Positions 45,622 to 55,676 of a stretch of DNA of 64,000 nucleotides are shown piece by piece. Each line of letters starts with the position of its first letter. Positions within the stretch are counted from its first letter, which is position 1. Where the stretch lies: assembly GCA_947500135.1 (NCBI GenBank), contig CANMQX010000005.1, positions 372,001-436,000 of the forward strand, read 5' to 3'. The translations under genes and the position numbers were made by a program. The stretch is from an uncultured Paracoccaceae bacterium. GTDB taxonomy: Bacteria; Pseudomonadota; Alphaproteobacteria; Rhodobacterales; Rhodobacteraceae. Below the pieces are notes generated by a model. The model did no database searches. It was not told the DNA's origin and saw only the letters and a list, made by a program, of their open reading frames with translations.

Positions 45622-46152
45622 ATGATTTCAAATATTTTTCGCGCAATTGGCGTGACAGGTTTACTGGTCTGGGCAAGCACGGGTGCGGCGCAAGAGGTGA
45701 GTGACAGCCGGGTCGCCGCAAACACCGACTGGAGCGTTTTTGTCGAAAGCGACCCCAATGAATGCTGGGCCGTATCCGCGCCGAAGGAAACGGTGAACAG
45801 CCGCGACGGGGCGGCTGTGACCGTCCGCCGTGGTGATATCCGCCTGATCGTCTTTTACCGTCCCGCCGAAAATGTCACCGGTCAGGTGATGTTTGCTGGC
45901 GGTTATCCTTTCGCCAGTGGTTCCACTGTTGAGCTGACGGTGGGCGATACGAAGTTCCAGATGTTCACCGAAGGTGAAACAGCCTGGCCTGCCACTCCTG
46001 AAGATGACGCAAAATTCGTGGCCGCGATGAAGCGTGGTGCAAGCGCAGTGGCTGTTGGCCGCTCTGGCCGTGGCACCCGTACTGAGGATACGTTCAGCCT
46101 GTTGGGCTTTACCGCTGCTGTTGAAGAGGCCGCAAAGCGCTGCGCGGGCTAA
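45622..46152 (+). CDS. Invasion-associated locus B (IalB)-like exported protein
   Basis: Signal peptide MISNIFRAIGVTGLLVWASTGAAQ; WSVFVESDPNECWAVSAPKETVNSRDG; start chosen inside longer ORF 44845..46152. Confidence 0.75.
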   Translation: MISNIFRAIGVTGLLVWASTGAAQEVSDSRVAANTDWSVFVESDPNECWAVSAPKETVNSRDGAAVTVRRGDIRLIVFYRPAENVTGQVMFAGGYPFASGSTVELTVGDTKFQMFTEGETAWPATPEDDAKFVAAMKRGASAVAVGRSGRGTRTEDTFSLLGFTAAVEEAAKRCAG

Positions 46153-46174
46153 CCCAACTTATTCTTATACAAAT

Positions 46175-46206
46175 AGGGCCGGTTTTCTTGTGAAAACCGG
46201 CCCTTT
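46175..46206 (+). terminator. Rho-independent-type terminator
   Basis: AGGGCCGGTTTTC-TTGT-GAAAACCGGCCCT-TT. Confidence 0.8.
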
Positions 46207-46248
46207 CTCTTATATGCCCAGCTTGACCCCGCATAAAAGAGTATCCCG

Positions 46249-47424
46249 ATGGACGCCAAGGCCCCGATTACACAGGACGTGATGACCATTCCGCGCAAGC
46301 TGCCGGATGGTCCACAGAACCTTATTGGCTTGTCGCGCGACCAATTGCGTGACGCTTTGATTGCGGCAGGCACGTCTGAAAAGCAGGCCAAGATGCGGGC
46401 GAGCCAGATCTGGCAATGGATCTATCATTGGGGCGTGCGTGACTTTGCCCAGATGACCAATCTGGCCAAGGATTATCGCGCCATGTTGGCCGAAACATTT
46501 GTCATTGCCGTGCCCGAGGTCGTCACCCGCCAGATATCCGAAGATGGCACCCGCAAATATCTGTGCCGCATTGCAGGCGGACACGAGGTCGAGGTGGTGT
46601 ATATCCCCGAAACTGATCGCGGCACCTTGTGCATTTCCAGTCAGGTTGGTTGCACGCTAACCTGTTCATTCTGCCATACCGGCACCCAGAAACTGGTCCG
46701 CAATCTGACTGCGGCCGAGATTATCGGGCAGGTCATGCTGGCCCGTGACGATCTGGACGAATGGCCAGAGCCGGGCGCACCCACCAAGCAAAACCGCCTT
46801 TTGTCGAACATCGTGCTGATGGGCATGGGTGAGCCGCTTTATAATTTTGAAAGCGTGCGCGACGCGATGAAAATCGCGATGGACCCGCATGGCATTCAGC
46901 TGTCTCGCCGTCGCATCACGCTGTCCACATCCGGTGTGGTCCCCGAAATTGCGCGCACGGCAGAGGAAATCGGTTGTCAGCTGGCGGTTTCATTCCACGC
47001 CACCACTGATGAGGTTCGCGATCGGCTGGTGCCGATCAACAAGCGCTGGAATATTGAAACGCTTCTGGATGCGCTGCGTGTCTATCCCAAAGTGTCCAAT
47101 TCCGAACGAATCACATTTGAATACGTGATGCTGGACGGGATCAACGACAGCGATAATGACGCCCGCCGCCTGATCAAGCTGATCGATGGTATCCCCGCAA
47201 AGATCAACCTGATCCCGTTCAACGAATGGCCCGGCGCCCCCTATAAACGATCATCCAATAACCGTATCCGCGCCTTTGCTGACATCATTTATAACGCAGG
47301 ATATGCGTCACCCGTTCGCAAGCCCCGTGGCGAAGACATCATGGCCGCATGTGGTCAGTTGAAGTCCGCAACTGAACGCGCCAGAAAAAGCCGCGCAGAA
47401 ATCGCGGCAGATGCTGGACTTTAA
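46249..47424 (+). CDS. rlmN: 23S rRNA (adenine(2503)-C(2))-methyltransferase RlmN
   Basis: Radical [55 protein letters not shown]. Confidence 0.96.
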   Translation: MDAKAPITQDVMTIPRKLPDGPQNLIGLSRDQLRDALIAAGTSEKQAKMRASQIWQWIYHWGVRDFAQMTNLAKDYRAMLAETFVIAVPEVVTRQISEDGTRKYLCRIAGGHEVEVVYIPETDRGTLCISSQVGCTLTCSFCHTGTQKLVRNLTAAEIIGQVMLARDDLDEWPEPGAPTKQNRLLSNIVLMGMGEPLYNFESVRDAMKIAMDPHGIQLSRRRITLSTSGVVPEIARTAEEIGCQLAVSFHATTDEVRDRLVPINKRWNIETLLDALRVYPKVSNSERITFEYVMLDGINDSDNDARRLIKLIDGIPAKINLIPFNEWPGAPYKRSSNNRIRAFADIIYNAGYASPVRKPRGEDIMAACGQLKSATERARKSRAEIAADAGL

Positions 47425-47458
47425 CAATTTCTTCACCTTAAGCCTCTGATATGGCGTC

Positions 47459-47863
47459 ATGAAACAAATAGTGCTGGGTCTGACCCCCGAATTAGCTGAC
47501 GCTTTGCAACATCTTGGTGGGCGTGATGAAATGACGATTGGCGATCTTGTGCGCGAGGCGCTGCACAATGACCTGCGCCGTCGAAAACATGCGCGCGGTT
47601 TGCGATTGGACAAAACGCTGGCACCGTTGCGCCAACATTTGGACGAAGATGTGCGCGACGCTGTGAACTGGCAGGATTTGCAGCGACGGGTCCGACGCAA
47701 AGGGTATCAGTTTGTGCGCCGTGGCGGTGGGCTGAGTTTGCATGACCTGAACGGCACGCATATTTGCAGCGCCGCTGATCTGGGCCATCGGCACGCCCGA
47801 TTGATGCGCCAATTCGGGGAGCCGATCGCAAATACAGGGCCAAAACTGCGCATGGTTGGGTAA
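47459..47863 (+). CDS. Hypothetical protein with RHH-like N-terminus
   Basis: 134 aa; VLGLTPELADALQHLGGRDEMTIGDLVREALHNDLRRR resembles ribbon-helix-helix; C-terminal KGYQFVRRGGGLSLHDLNGTHICSAADLGHRHARLMRQFG. Confidence 0.65.
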   Translation: MKQIVLGLTPELADALQHLGGRDEMTIGDLVREALHNDLRRRKHARGLRLDKTLAPLRQHLDEDVRDAVNWQDLQRRVRRKGYQFVRRGGGLSLHDLNGTHICSAADLGHRHARLMRQFGEPIANTGPKLRMVG

Positions 47864-47897
47864 CGTTGCCTTACCCGGCCGCGCCACTTAGCCTTGG

Positions 47898-49016
47898 TTA
47901 AGCCAGCAGCGCCCGCGCCTCTTCGGGTGACAGTGCCGCTGGTCGGTCACATGTCGTGGATAACTCGATAAACCGCTTCTCCTCGCCCGATTTCAGGATG
48001 CTTGTCATCACATCAACCGCATGGACCGCCAGATCGATGCTGCAACGATGCGGTCGCCCCTCGGCAATTGCAGCCGCCATATCAGCCAGACCCGCACAAC
48101 GATAATTGGCTTGTTCGCCTTCATTGACGATCCCAAACGGGTGATCCCATGCAGGCAGTGAAGTGATCTGTTGATCCTGACCGCCAATTTCGACCTCACC
48201 ACCAAAAAAATTCGGGTCCGGCACGAATAGCGATGCGTCTTCGCCGTAAAGTTCCATATTCGCATGCCGATTGGCCCAGACGTCCCAACTGGCCCCCAGC
48301 GTCACGGTGGCCCCGTTTGCAAATTCCAGCAATGCGTGGATGTTGGTCGGGGTATCAACCGGTACTTTTTCACCCTCCCGGTCACCATTTCCGATGACCC
48401 GTTCGGGGAAGGTCGTGCTTGCCAAAGCCGCGACGGATTTCACCGGTCCGATCAACTGCAACAGGTTCGTCACATAATATGGACCAATATCCAGAATTGG
48501 GCCTGCGCCTGGCTGGTAGAAGAAATCCGGGTTGGGGTGCCAGCTTTCCATTCCATGCCCCATGACATGGCATGTGCCGCCAATGATCTTGCCCACATCA
48601 CCCGCATCAATGGCCGCACGGGCCTGCTGGTGCGCCCCACCCAGGAAGGTGTCAGGCGCCGACCCAATGGACAGGTTTTTCGATGCGGCCAGTTCGCGCA
48701 GGGTTTCAGCCTCGGCCAATGTCAGGACCAGTGGTTTTTCGGAATAGGCGTGTTTACCGGCCTCCAGAATGCGTTTGGTAACGGCGAAATGCACCGCCGG
48801 GACCGTCAGGTTAACAACCACGTCAATGTCATCCGCCTTTAGCAGATCATTCACGGTGTCCGCCCGCAAACCAAATTCTGCCGCCCGCGCCCGTGCCGCA
48901 TCCATGTTGATATCCGCCACGGCCTTGACCGACAGTGATTTGAACATCGGGGCCAGCCTGCAATAGGCGGTCGAGATATTGCCGCATCCGATGATGCCAA
49001 CGCCAAGTTGTGTCAT
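47898..49016 (-). CDS. Gfo/Idh/MocA family oxidoreductase
   Basis: GVGIIGCGNISTAYCRLAPMF, NLTVPAVHFAVTKRILEAGKHAYSEKPLVLTLAEA. Confidence 0.93.
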   Translation of the reverse strand: MTQLGVGIIGCGNISTAYCRLAPMFKSLSVKAVADINMDAARARAAEFGLRADTVNDLLKADDIDVVVNLTVPAVHFAVTKRILEAGKHAYSEKPLVLTLAEAETLRELAASKNLSIGSAPDTFLGGAHQQARAAIDAGDVGKIIGGTCHVMGHGMESWHPNPDFFYQPGAGPILDIGPYYVTNLLQLIGPVKSVAALASTTFPERVIGNGDREGEKVPVDTPTNIHALLEFANGATVTLGASWDVWANRHANMELYGEDASLFVPDPNFFGGEVEIGGQDQQITSLPAWDHPFGIVNEGEQANYRCAGLADMAAAIAEGRPHRCSIDLAVHAVDVMTSILKSGEEKRFIELSTTCDRPAALSPEEARALLA

Positions 49017-49025
49017 GTGTTTTCC

Positions 49026-49772
49026 TTAGAAGTTTTGAACAGCGGCAAGGCTGCGGATCGCAAATCGGGTATCATCATTGGGGTTGTCATGTTCGATCAC
49101 GTAATGGGTACACTGCGCCGCCTGCAATGCGGCGTGAATAGCGGGCCATTTCATGATCCCATGACCAACATCCGCCCAGCCGTCTTCGTCCGTGCAAGTC
49201 CCATCTGGCGCGATATCCTTGATATGCACAGCACTAAGGCGGCCTGCGTATTTGTTGATCCAATCAACAGGGTCCAGCCCGGCGACCCGGACCCAACCCA
49301 GATCGAGTTCCAGCGCGAGGTCATCGGACGCGCCTGCGATAAGGTCAATCGGCAGCTCACCATTGTCTGTTGCGACAAATTCGAAGTCGTGATTATGCCA
49401 ACCAAACGCAACACCTGCATCATTCAGCGGGCGCCCCGCCTGCGCCAGCCTTTCGCCAAATGCCGTCCAGCCAGCCGCATCCGTCGGCCTTTGATCGGCG
49501 TCCAGATAGGGGATAAAGACCTTTTTTATTCCCAGCGTCTTGATGATGTTCAGCGTTCCGGGCAGATCATCCTCAACCATATCCAGCCCAAAATGGCTGC
49601 TTGTCATCTGCAGGCCTGCGGCATCCAGCCCGGCGCGCAGACCGTCCAGATCATCAAACAAGCCGCCATAGCCTTCGACATGGCTGTATCCCGCCTTCGC
49701 AAGCATCTGGAGCGTATCATCCAGCGGCGGAAAGTTCCGCGAACAATAAAGTTGGTAAGCAATCTGAGGCAT
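49026..49772 (-). CDS. Sugar phosphate isomerase/epimerase (xylose isomerase-like TIM barrel)
   Basis: VAFGWHNHDFEF, LALELDLGWVRVAGLDP, RLSAVHIKDIAPDG, YVIEHDNPNDD. Confidence 0.92.
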   Translation of the reverse strand: MPQIAYQLYCSRNFPPLDDTLQMLAKAGYSHVEGYGGLFDDLDGLRAGLDAAGLQMTSSHFGLDMVEDDLPGTLNIIKTLGIKKVFIPYLDADQRPTDAAGWTAFGERLAQAGRPLNDAGVAFGWHNHDFEFVATDNGELPIDLIAGASDDLALELDLGWVRVAGLDPVDWINKYAGRLSAVHIKDIAPDGTCTDEDGWADVGHGIMKWPAIHAALQAAQCTHYVIEHDNPNDDTRFAIRSLAAVQNF

Positions 49773-49790
49773 GATCTGTCCTTCGCAATG

Positions 49791-50102
49791 TTAGATATGC
49801 GTGACGCAACGCTGACAGCGCGGCGCGAAATCTGGGTTGGGAATGGGGCGCGGGAACGGGTGGGTCTCCTGCTTGGCGGCACCAGCAGCGATGGCGGAGT
49901 GAAACGCCGCGCTGTCGGTGTTATTTCCCACCCGCGCTGTGCCCGTGAGCGACACGCGGTCAGTCCTGCACGCGCATCTGCCACGCAGAACAATCCGGTT
50001 ATTCACCTTGGTGGTGAAATCGGTATCTCTACCTCGTAGGATCAGGTCCATACCGGCGTCTGTCAACGTAAAGTTGCGTGATATGGCCCATTGATCCGTC
50101 AC
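49791..50102 (-). CDS. Possible small ORF inside sugar operon
   Basis: 103 aa, GTG start overlapping the ATPase stop; composition atypical; may be spurious. Confidence 0.3.
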   Translation of the reverse strand: MTDQWAISRNFTLTDAGMDLILRGRDTDFTTKVNNRIVLRGRCACRTDRVSLTGTARVGNNTDSAAFHSAIAAGAAKQETHPFPRPIPNPDFAPRCQRCVTHI

Positions 50103-51178
50103 AGGCGGTCCTCGGTCGCGGTGTCGAACAAGGATGCGCGCGACGGGTCCACCCCGATTGAAATCGTCTCGCCAACCTTAACGCTGGCCTGCCCATCCAT
50201 CCGAATGCGGAACGGATGCTGGCCCAGCTTGGCATAGACCAGTGTGTCTGACCCCATCGGTTCAACCAGATCAACATCGACGGCAAACTGCAAAGGTGCA
50301 TTGGGGACGAGTTCGCCGGTAACCACATGTTCGGGTCGAATACCAATGGTTGCGGGGCGGTCGGCGGTCTGTGGCGCCGCAAACGCATAGCCGTCCATGG
50401 GCATGACCATATCATCCACCTTGAAACGGCCACCCTCCAAGTGCCCTTCGATAAAGTTCATCGAGGGTGAGCCGATGAAGTCAGCGACATAAAGGTTGCG
50501 CGGCTTGTTATAAATCTCATCCGGTGAGCCGAGCTGCATGATCGCCCCGCCCTTCATCACTGCGATCCGGTCGGCAAGTGTCATCGCTTCGACCTGATCA
50601 TGGGTCACATAGATCATCGTATTTTGCAGCTGATTATGCAGCCGCTTGAGTTCGACCCGCAGATCGACCCGCAGTTTTGCGTCAAGATTGGACAGCGGTT
50701 CATCGAAAAGAAACACATCCACGTCCCGCACCAGCGCCCGCCCGATGGCGACACGCTGGCGTTGCCCGCCGGACAACGCACCTGGCTTCCGGTCCAGCAG
50801 TGGCCCGATTTGTAGGATTTCAGCGGCCCGCGCGACCCGCTTTTCAATCTCGTTTTTCGGGATTTTCGCGTTCTTCAGACCAAAGGAAAGGTTCCCCTTT
50901 ACGGTCATCTGCGGGTACAGCGCATAGGACTGGAACACCATGCCGATCCCACGCTCAGAAGGTTCGGCCCAGGTGACGTTTTCACCCTTGATGAATATCT
51001 GGCCGTCCGTGATCTCCAACAGGCCCGCAATACAGTTTAGCAGGGTGGATTTTCCGCAGCCCGATGACCCCAGCAGGACAAGAAATTCGCCCTCGCTTAC
51101 ATTCAGGTCCAGCCCTTGCAAGACCTTTACCGCCCCAAATGCGAGGTCGAGTTGTTTGATTTCAACCGAATATGTCAT
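50099..51178 (-). CDS. Sugar ABC transporter ATP-binding protein (UgpC/MalK type)
   Basis: Walker A GSSGCGKSTLL, ALSGGQRQRVAIGRALVRDVDVFLFDEPLSNLDAKLR, YVTHDQVEAMTLADRIAVM. Confidence 0.95.
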   Translation of the reverse strand: MTYSVEIKQLDLAFGAVKVLQGLDLNVSEGEFLVLLGSSGCGKSTLLNCIAGLLEITDGQIFIKGENVTWAEPSERGIGMVFQSYALYPQMTVKGNLSFGLKNAKIPKNEIEKRVARAAEILQIGPLLDRKPGALSGGQRQRVAIGRALVRDVDVFLFDEPLSNLDAKLRVDLRVELKRLHNQLQNTMIYVTHDQVEAMTLADRIAVMKGGAIMQLGSPDEIYNKPRNLYVADFIGSPSMNFIEGHLEGGRFKVDDMVMPMDGYAFAAPQTADRPATIGIRPEHVVTGELVPNAPLQFAVDVDLVEPMGSDTLVYAKLGQHPFRIRMDGQASVKVGETISIGVDPSRASLFDTATEDRL

Positions 51179-52158
51179 CCTTTGACGGCTCCTGCTGCGA
51201 TGCCCCGGACGAAAAGTTTCCCCGATGCGAAGTAAATGACGAGTGGGACAAGCCCGGTAAGAAGGGTGGCGGCCATGTTGACGTTGTATTCCTTCACGCC
51301 CTGGACCGAGTTGACGATGTTATTAAGCTGCACCGTCATCGGATATGTTTCGGGCTTGGTGTAGATCACCCCGAACAGGAAATCGTTCCAGATCCCCGTG
51401 ATCTGCAAGATCATCGCGACAACGAAAATCGGCAGCGACATGGGCAGCATGATCCGGAAATAGATGCCCCAGAAACCGGCACCATCGACACGGGCGGCCT
51501 TGAACAGCTCTTCCGGGACGGAGGTGAAATAGTTACGGAACAACAGCGTCAGGATCGGCATGCCGAAAATCGTGTGGACGATCACCAGTCCTGACAGGCT
51601 GCCCATCAGGCGGAAGGTTTTGAACCCTTCAAATCCCATCGCCTCAAGCATCGGATTGAACGCCTTTAGCACCGCCGTTATCCCTTCGCCGCTTTCGCGC
51701 AGGAGGATCACGATGGGATAGATCATCACCTGATAGGGGATGAACGCCCCAAAGATCAGGATGGTGAAAAACACCTCCGACCCTTTGAAGCGCCAATTGG
51801 CAAGGGCGTAACCGCTGACCGATGCGATCGCGATTGAAATGATCACGGATGGCACAAGGATCCAGACAGAGTTCCAGAAACCCCGCGAAAGCCCCTCGCA
51901 ATTGATGCCGGTGCAGGCCTCTGACCAGGCTTTGACCCAAGGTTGGAACGTGACTTCGACAGGTGGCCCAAAGATGTTGCCAAGCCGGACTTCTGGCATG
52001 CCTTTCAGTGACGTGACGATCATCACATAAAGCGGCAGAAGGTAGTACATGCAGACCACGAAAAGCGTGCCGTAGATGATGATATTGGTGGATGACAGTG
52101 CCTTTTTAGGTTTTGGACCGCGTGGGCCCGACAGCGCATTTACAGTTGCATCAACCAT
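51175..52158 (-). CDS. Sugar ABC transporter permease (MalG type)
   Basis: EAA loop EELFKAARVDGAGFWGIYFRIMLPMS; start at MVDATVNAL, overlaps upstream permease. Confidence 0.9.
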   Translation of the reverse strand: MVDATVNALSGPRGPKPKKALSSTNIIIYGTLFVVCMYYLLPLYVMIVTSLKGMPEVRLGNIFGPPVEVTFQPWVKAWSEACTGINCEGLSRGFWNSVWILVPSVIISIAIASVSGYALANWRFKGSEVFFTILIFGAFIPYQVMIYPIVILLRESGEGITAVLKAFNPMLEAMGFEGFKTFRLMGSLSGLVIVHTIFGMPILTLLFRNYFTSVPEELFKAARVDGAGFWGIYFRIMLPMSLPIFVVAMILQITGIWNDFLFGVIYTKPETYPMTVQLNNIVNSVQGVKEYNVNMAATLLTGLVPLVIYFASGKLFVRGIAAGAVKG

Positions 52159-53074
52159 TTTTCTTGCCTCCGAATTCAAGGTAGGCCCATGGGATCAACA
52201 CCACCAGAACGCTGAGCAGCATCATGGTCGAGGCGGCAAAGCCAAGCCCGAGGTTCTGCGCCTGAAACATCTTTTCGATGACGTATTTTGCAGGCACCTC
52301 GGATGCGATGCCCGGTCCCCCGCTGGTTTGGGCCACGACAAGATCGTAAACCTTGATGATCCCCGCCGAAATGATCACCAATGCGGTAACAAACACAGGC
52401 CGCATCATCGGGATGACAATGAAGATATAAGTTTTCCAGGCGGGGATGCCTTCGACACGGGACGCTTTCCAGACATCCTCGTCAATGCCGCGCATCCCGG
52501 CAAGCAGCAGCACCATGACAAAGCCTGATCCTTGCCAAATGCCCGCAATCAGAACGCCGTAAATCACAATATCGGCGTTGTTGAGCGGATCAAAGGTAAA
52601 GCTTTCCCAACCGATGTTGCGCACCGTGTTTTGCAGACCCAGTTCAGGGTTCAGTATCCACTGCCACGCCAGACCGGTTACGACGAATGATAATGCAAAG
52701 GGGTATAGGATAATGGTGCGGATGGTGTTTTCGAACCTGATCTTGCGGTCCAGCAGCGCCGCGAGGACAAAGCCGATGGTCAGAGATAGAACCAGAGAGC
52801 ACAGGCCATAGATGGCAAGGTTCTCAATAGAAATCAGCCAGCGATTTTCGCCCCACAACCGTTCATAATTGTCCAGACCAACCCACTTGTCCGGGGCTGG
52901 CAACAGACGTGACCGGGTGAACGAATGGTAGATCGTCCAAAGCGTGCATCCGACGAACACGACCAGCGCCGTGAATATCATCGGGATCGCTGCGATCTTT
53001 GCCGCCATATTTTTGAACAGGCGAGAGGGCCGTTTCGCCCTGACCTTTGTCTGCCCGGTGTCTGTCACCGCCAT
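52151..53074 (-). CDS. Sugar ABC transporter permease (MalF type)
   Basis: Multi-TM protein; EDVWKASRVEGIPAWKTYIFIVIPMM EAA loop; start at MAVTDTGQ. Confidence 0.9.
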   Translation of the reverse strand: MAVTDTGQTKVRAKRPSRLFKNMAAKIAAIPMIFTALVVFVGCTLWTIYHSFTRSRLLPAPDKWVGLDNYERLWGENRWLISIENLAIYGLCSLVLSLTIGFVLAALLDRKIRFENTIRTIILYPFALSFVVTGLAWQWILNPELGLQNTVRNIGWESFTFDPLNNADIVIYGVLIAGIWQGSGFVMVLLLAGMRGIDEDVWKASRVEGIPAWKTYIFIVIPMMRPVFVTALVIISAGIIKVYDLVVAQTSGGPGIASEVPAKYVIEKMFQAQNLGLGFAASTMMLLSVLVVLIPWAYLEFGGKKNG

Positions 53075-53164
53075 GTTGTCCCCCGTCGTTGCTATCAGGT
53101 GGGTCAAAACACCCCGCCCGTTTGAGGTGCTTGGAACTGCCGTTTTCTATAGGTGCAAAAGCGA

Positions 53165-53188
53165 GGCCCGCAGCATATGCTACGGGCC
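53165..53188 (-). promoter_or_regulatory. Intercistronic stem-loop between binding-protein and permease genes
   Basis: GGCCCG-c-AGCATATGCT-a-CGGGCC hairpin, no T-run. Confidence 0.5.
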
Positions 53189-53204
53189 CCACCGAAAAGA
53201 TCGC

Positions 53205-54434
53205 TTAGTCAGCGCTTTCGATGATGCCGACGTAACGCGCCTGCGCATCTTCGACGGTGATGCTGGTATCGTTCCAGAACTCAACCATCAGGTCTTCCAG
53301 CTGACCAGCGGTGTCAGCGGAATAGGCGTTCACCCCATCTGGCAGCACATTGCCAGCTGCAAGGATCTCAAGCCCTTTTTTCATGCAGTCATTGGCGGCG
53401 GACAGATCCACGTCACCACGGATCGGCAGCGAACCCTTTTTGAGGTTGAAGGCAACCTGGACTTCGGGGCTGATCATCAGCGCAGCAAGCTCTTTCTGGG
53501 CCGCCTCGATCTCTGGATCGTCCTGCTTTGGGAAGTAAAACGCGTCACCGCCAGTTGCGATGATTTCGTTCACGCCCAGACCTGGCAGACAGGTGTAGTC
53601 TTCGCCCGCAACCTGTCCGGCAACCTGGAATTCGCCCTGCGCCCAGTCACCGTGAATCTGACCACCGGCCATACCCGTAATCACAAGGTTTGTGGCTTGG
53701 TTCCAGTCCTGAACATTGGATCCGTCGGACAAGGACCGCGCGTCAGCGTAAGCCTGAAAAACCTTCGTCATGTCTTCGCTTGCAGCAGCTTCGGCGTTCT
53801 TGTTTGTCAGAACGTCGATATACAGTTCTGTCCCGCCAACGGCGACCATGATCGCACCAAAGGCAAGGCTTGTCTGCCAGGCTTGCTGACCCATGGCGAG
53901 CGGGATCACGTCAGCGTCACGCAGCGCAGGTGCGGCCTCGACAAATGCGAACCAATCCGCAGGCACATCAACGCCAGCCTTTTCGAATGCGTCATGTGAC
54001 AGCCACAGCCACTGAGGCGAATGAATATTCACAGGCACACAGTAAATCTTGCCGTCCAATGTGCAGCCGTCCAACAGACGGCTTGGGTTCACAACATCTG
54101 CCCAGCCGCCGGCTTCAGCTACGTCTGTCAGATCCAGCATCAGACCGGCTTCGACCAGCTCTTCTGCTTGACGGCCGTGGTTCAGCTGGGTGGCGTGCAT
54201 CGGGTCGCCGCCAAGGATACGGGAAATGATGATCGGACGCGCCGTACCGCCGGAACCGGCAATCGCGCCGTCCAGCCATGTATGTTCTGTCGCGTCGAAT
54301 GCTTTTGCAAACTCTGACACGGCTGCGGCTTCACCGCCGGATGTCCACCAATGCGTCACTTCCAGTTCAACGGCCGATACTGACGATGCAGCGACCATTG
54401 CCGTTGCCGCCAGCAGTTTTGTTGTGAGTTTCAC
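53205..54434 (-). CDS. Sugar ABC transporter substrate-binding protein
   Basis: Signal peptide; LEVTHWWTSGGEAAAVSEFAKAF; DFYFPK-type extracellular solute-binding family 1 layout. Confidence 0.93.
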   Translation of the reverse strand: MKLTTKLLAATAMVAASSVSAVELEVTHWWTSGGEAAAVSEFAKAFDATEHTWLDGAIAGSGGTARPIIISRILGGDPMHATQLNHGRQAEELVEAGLMLDLTDVAEAGGWADVVNPSRLLDGCTLDGKIYCVPVNIHSPQWLWLSHDAFEKAGVDVPADWFAFVEAAPALRDADVIPLAMGQQAWQTSLAFGAIMVAVGGTELYIDVLTNKNAEAAASEDMTKVFQAYADARSLSDGSNVQDWNQATNLVITGMAGGQIHGDWAQGEFQVAGQVAGEDYTCLPGLGVNEIIATGGDAFYFPKQDDPEIEAAQKELAALMISPEVQVAFNLKKGSLPIRGDVDLSAANDCMKKGLEILAAGNVLPDGVNAYSADTAGQLEDLMVEFWNDTSITVEDAQARYVGIIESAD

Positions 54435-54453
54435 GATTATCTCCTCCCTGGTT

Positions 54454-54487
54454 CTAAATCGTTGTAGATGAGCCTATAACGATTTAG
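54454..54487. promoter_or_regulatory. Paired LacI-type operator-like sites upstream of the sugar operon
   Basis: CTAAATCGTTGTAG (54454-54467) and CTATAACGATTTAG (54474-54487), each CTANANCGNTNTAG with central CG; 13/14 identical when one is reverse-complemented; centres 20 bp apart. Confidence 0.65.
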
Positions 54488-54636
54488 ATTGACCTCGCAA
54501 GAATTATTAAGACAATATGAATGAAACAGATGAGGTCGCGCCCAAACCATTGCGAGCGTTATGCTTTTGCCTCGGCAGTACGGCACGCGCTGCACGAAAC
54601 TGCTACTTGCAGGGCGTGGATTGAGGGGAAATTCAC

Positions 54637-55674
54637 ATGTCGGACGACGAAAAAGACCCTTCGCAAGGGGCTCCGACATTGGGCCGGAAACAAAAACCAA
54701 CACTCAAGACGATTTCAAAGATCAGCGGTCTTGCCGTTCCGACTGTTTCGCGGGCTTTGAACGATGCGCCTGATATCGGCAACGACACGAAAAAGCTGAT
54801 TCGCAAGATCGCGGATGAAATCGGCTATGTGCCCAATCGCGCTGGTGTCCGCCTGCGCACGGGTCGCACCAACGTCATCAGCCTGGTGATGTCAACCGAA
54901 CATGACAACCACACGGCCCGTCTGATTTCATCGGTGGCAGGCGGTTTTGAGGGCACAAGTTTCCACCTGAATGTCATGCCCTATTCCCCAAGTGCCGATA
55001 TCATGAAACCGATCCGCTATATCTATGAAACGGGTTCGGCGGATGCGGTTATTCTGAACCAGATCGAACCCGAGGATGCGCGCATCGCCTACCTGATGGA
55101 GCGCAACTTTCCCTTCGCCACCCATGGCCGCAGCAACTGGTCGGACCAGCACCCATATTATGATTTCGACAACGAAACATATGGGCGGTTGGCGATCGAT
55201 ATGTTGCATGCGCGTGGCCGCAAACATGTGGCAGTTATCGCCCCGCCGCTGCGCCAAAGCTATGCATTGCATTTGGTGTCTGGCTTGCGCGAACGGGCCG
55301 CTGCAACTGGTCTGTCACTGTCCATCCTTGAATGTGTGACCAGCGACGACCAGACCCCCGATGTGGCAGAGGGAATCGCCGCCCATCTGGCCACCCATCC
55401 CGATACAGATGCGATTGTCACCGCATCGGCGGCATCGGCATTGGCCGCCTTTGCAACGGCAGAAAGCCGCGGTGTTACTGTTGGCAAGGAAATGGATATC
55501 TTCGCCAAAGAGGCATCACCGGTTCTAAAAATCGTCTGCAAGGATATTCTGACCATCGCAGAAGAGGTTGGATCAGCGGGCGAATTTCTGGCCAAGGCGG
55601 CGATTCAGGCCATCAAACAGCCGGAATTATCACCGATGCAGTTTTTGGAAATTCCGACTGCCGGACCAGCCTAG
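54637..55674 (+). CDS. LacI family transcriptional regulator
   Basis: TLKTISKISGLAVPTVSRALNDAPDIGNDTKKLIRKIADEIGYVPNRAGVRLRTGRTNVISLV. Confidence 0.95.
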   Translation: MSDDEKDPSQGAPTLGRKQKPTLKTISKISGLAVPTVSRALNDAPDIGNDTKKLIRKIADEIGYVPNRAGVRLRTGRTNVISLVMSTEHDNHTARLISSVAGGFEGTSFHLNVMPYSPSADIMKPIRYIYETGSADAVILNQIEPEDARIAYLMERNFPFATHGRSNWSDQHPYYDFDNETYGRLAIDMLHARGRKHVAVIAPPLRQSYALHLVSGLRERAAATGLSLSILECVTSDDQTPDVAEGIAAHLATHPDTDAIVTASAASALAAFATAESRGVTVGKEMDIFAKEASPVLKIVCKDILTIAEEVGSAGEFLAKAAIQAIKQPELSPMQFLEIPTAGPA

Positions 55675-55676
55675 GG

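Noticed and set aside
49008-50039. 343-aa plus-strand ORF
   Set aside because: Antisense to the isomerase gene; no domain recognised.
52944-53999. 351-aa plus-strand ORF
   Set aside because: Antisense to permease and binding-protein genes.
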